Source: Bacillota bacterium
GTDB taxonomy: Bacteria > Bacillota > SHA-98 > Ch115 > JABLXJ01
DNA length: 64,000 bases
Assembly: GCA_013178125.1 (NCBI GenBank)
Contig: JABLXJ010000003.1
Location: 39,157-103,156 of the forward strand
Reading direction: 5' to 3'
Made by a program: the position numbers and the translations under genes. Shown here piece after piece: positions 63,586 to 64,000 of the stretch. Under the pieces are notes generated by a model. The model had not been told where the DNA came from, made no database searches, and saw nothing but the letters and a program-made list of their open reading frames with translations. Position 1 is the stretch's first letter. Each line of letters starts with the position of its first letter.

Positions 63586-64000
63586 ATCTCAATACCCCCT
63601 CAACATTGCGGTGCAGGACTCCGCTATCACCCTCCCTTGTTATTCTGCGCCATGCCCTTAAATTCCTCTTCCTTTTTCCTACGGTTTCTTTATCCGCAGG
63701 TTTTTCTTTAATTTTTATCTGCATCTGTATCTGTATCTGTGCCTTATCTTATCTTATCTTATCTGCTCTGCTCTGCTCTGCTCCTTGTATGCTTTCTCTA
63801 TGCTTCCTCATTAGGTCCTCACGATTCACGGCCCCACCCTCCTCGCGCCTCGCATCCTCGCACTCGCGCGCTCGCCAGGGTTCCGTCAAAGTTCCACCAA
63901 TATCTGGCTCCAACTGGCTGCAAAATTTGGATCTGGCTTTTCCCGCCGTCATAGTGTATCATTAGTGTATGAGCAATTCAGAGTTGGCTTCCCTAGTTGT
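63586..64000. other. Region upstream of the TPR gene, no gene seen
   Basis: Apart from the microsatellite cluster at 63718-63783 I see no gene or confident promoter. A Rho-dependent or distant start cannot be judged at this edge. Confidence 0.4.
63718..63783. repeat. Compound microsatellite
   Basis: Three adjoining short tandem repeats: a 6-bp unit (TGTATC, about 3 copies), CTTAT (4 copies, 63743-63763), and TGCTC (4 copies, 63763-63782). It lies upstream of the minus-strand TPR gene. Confidence 0.8.

Noticed and set aside
63606..63965. A 119-residue plus-strand frame at the right edge
   Set aside because: It runs through the microsatellites and is low-complexity; no start signal.

Overview
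The window looks like a chromosomal segment of an anaerobic, spore-former-lineage Bacillota (Clostridia-like). The reasons are the oxygen-independent cobalamin route, class III ribonucleotide reductase, an ADP-forming acyl-CoA synthetase, a MinD-type ATPase with an inserted ferredoxin, a SCIFF-type radical SAM maturase, a TIGR04086-like membrane protein and strong Shine-Dalgarno sites. This is inference from gene content; no ribosomal RNA or other marker is present. I see no prophage, no CRISPR array and no intact transposase.

Layout. (1) 1-4056: the end of a ferredoxin/MinD ATPase gene, a 33-bp-period repeat array, then gnd-zwf (oxidative pentose phosphate). (2) 4270-33408: a roughly 29-kb tetrapyrrole block on the + strand. 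It opens with a cobalamin riboswitch, then an exported CbiK chelatase and a BtuFCD-type importer, two Mg/Co-chelatase-type AAA+ proteins with CobN, and an ABC-2 transporter. Next comes the route from glutamyl-tRNA to uroporphyrinogen III and precorrin-2 (hemA, sirC, hemC, cobA-hemD, hemB, hemL), then cbiDE, cbiT, cbiL, cbiF, cbiG, cbiH, cbiJ, cbiC and cbiA, ending at cobyrinate a,c-diamide. The late nucleotide-loop genes are absent. (3) 33481-34526: queT-queF, 7-deazaguanine precursor uptake and reduction. (4) 34608-39109: a metal-homeostasis island with an MntR/IdeR-type regulator carrying a C-terminal FeoA domain, FeoA, a FeoB reduced to its GTPase domain, an aldo/keto reductase, a Fur-family regulator and a 2[4Fe-4S] ferredoxin. 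Metalloregulator operators are visible, and a MITE-like element lies at 37908-38027. (5) 39213-42156: nrdD-nrdG. (6) 42362-46288, minus strand: ribDE-BA-H behind an FMN riboswitch. (7) 46460-53701: a SCIFF-type maturase without its precursor, a homocysteine methyltransferase domain protein, a glycosyltransferase, a large phosphatase-like membrane protein, tRNA-Pro(CGG) and a small membrane protein. (8) 54331-58602: an unknown small protein and a carbohydrate-type ABC importer lacking its ATPase, followed by an array of eight 18-bp palindromes spaced at 32 or 40-42 bp. (9) 59139-63585, minus strand: ADP-forming acyl-CoA synthetase, a FmdB-like zinc ribbon and an exported LolA-like/TPR protein.

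The genes fit together as a corrin factory: HemA/L/B/C/D make uroporphyrinogen III, CobA and SirC make sirohydrochlorin, CbiK can insert cobalt and the Cbi enzymes build the corrin ring. The B12 riboswitch gives end-product control of at least the first genes. The puzzling part is the class I chelatase (CobN plus two AAA+ subunits), which belongs to the late-cobalt-insertion pathway although all ring enzymes here are of the early-insertion type. The strongest unexplained DNA signals are the two phased repeat arrays (634-810 and 58621-58889), the structured leader before the aldo/keto reductase, and the shared GTTAGG-N4-CCTAAC operator.
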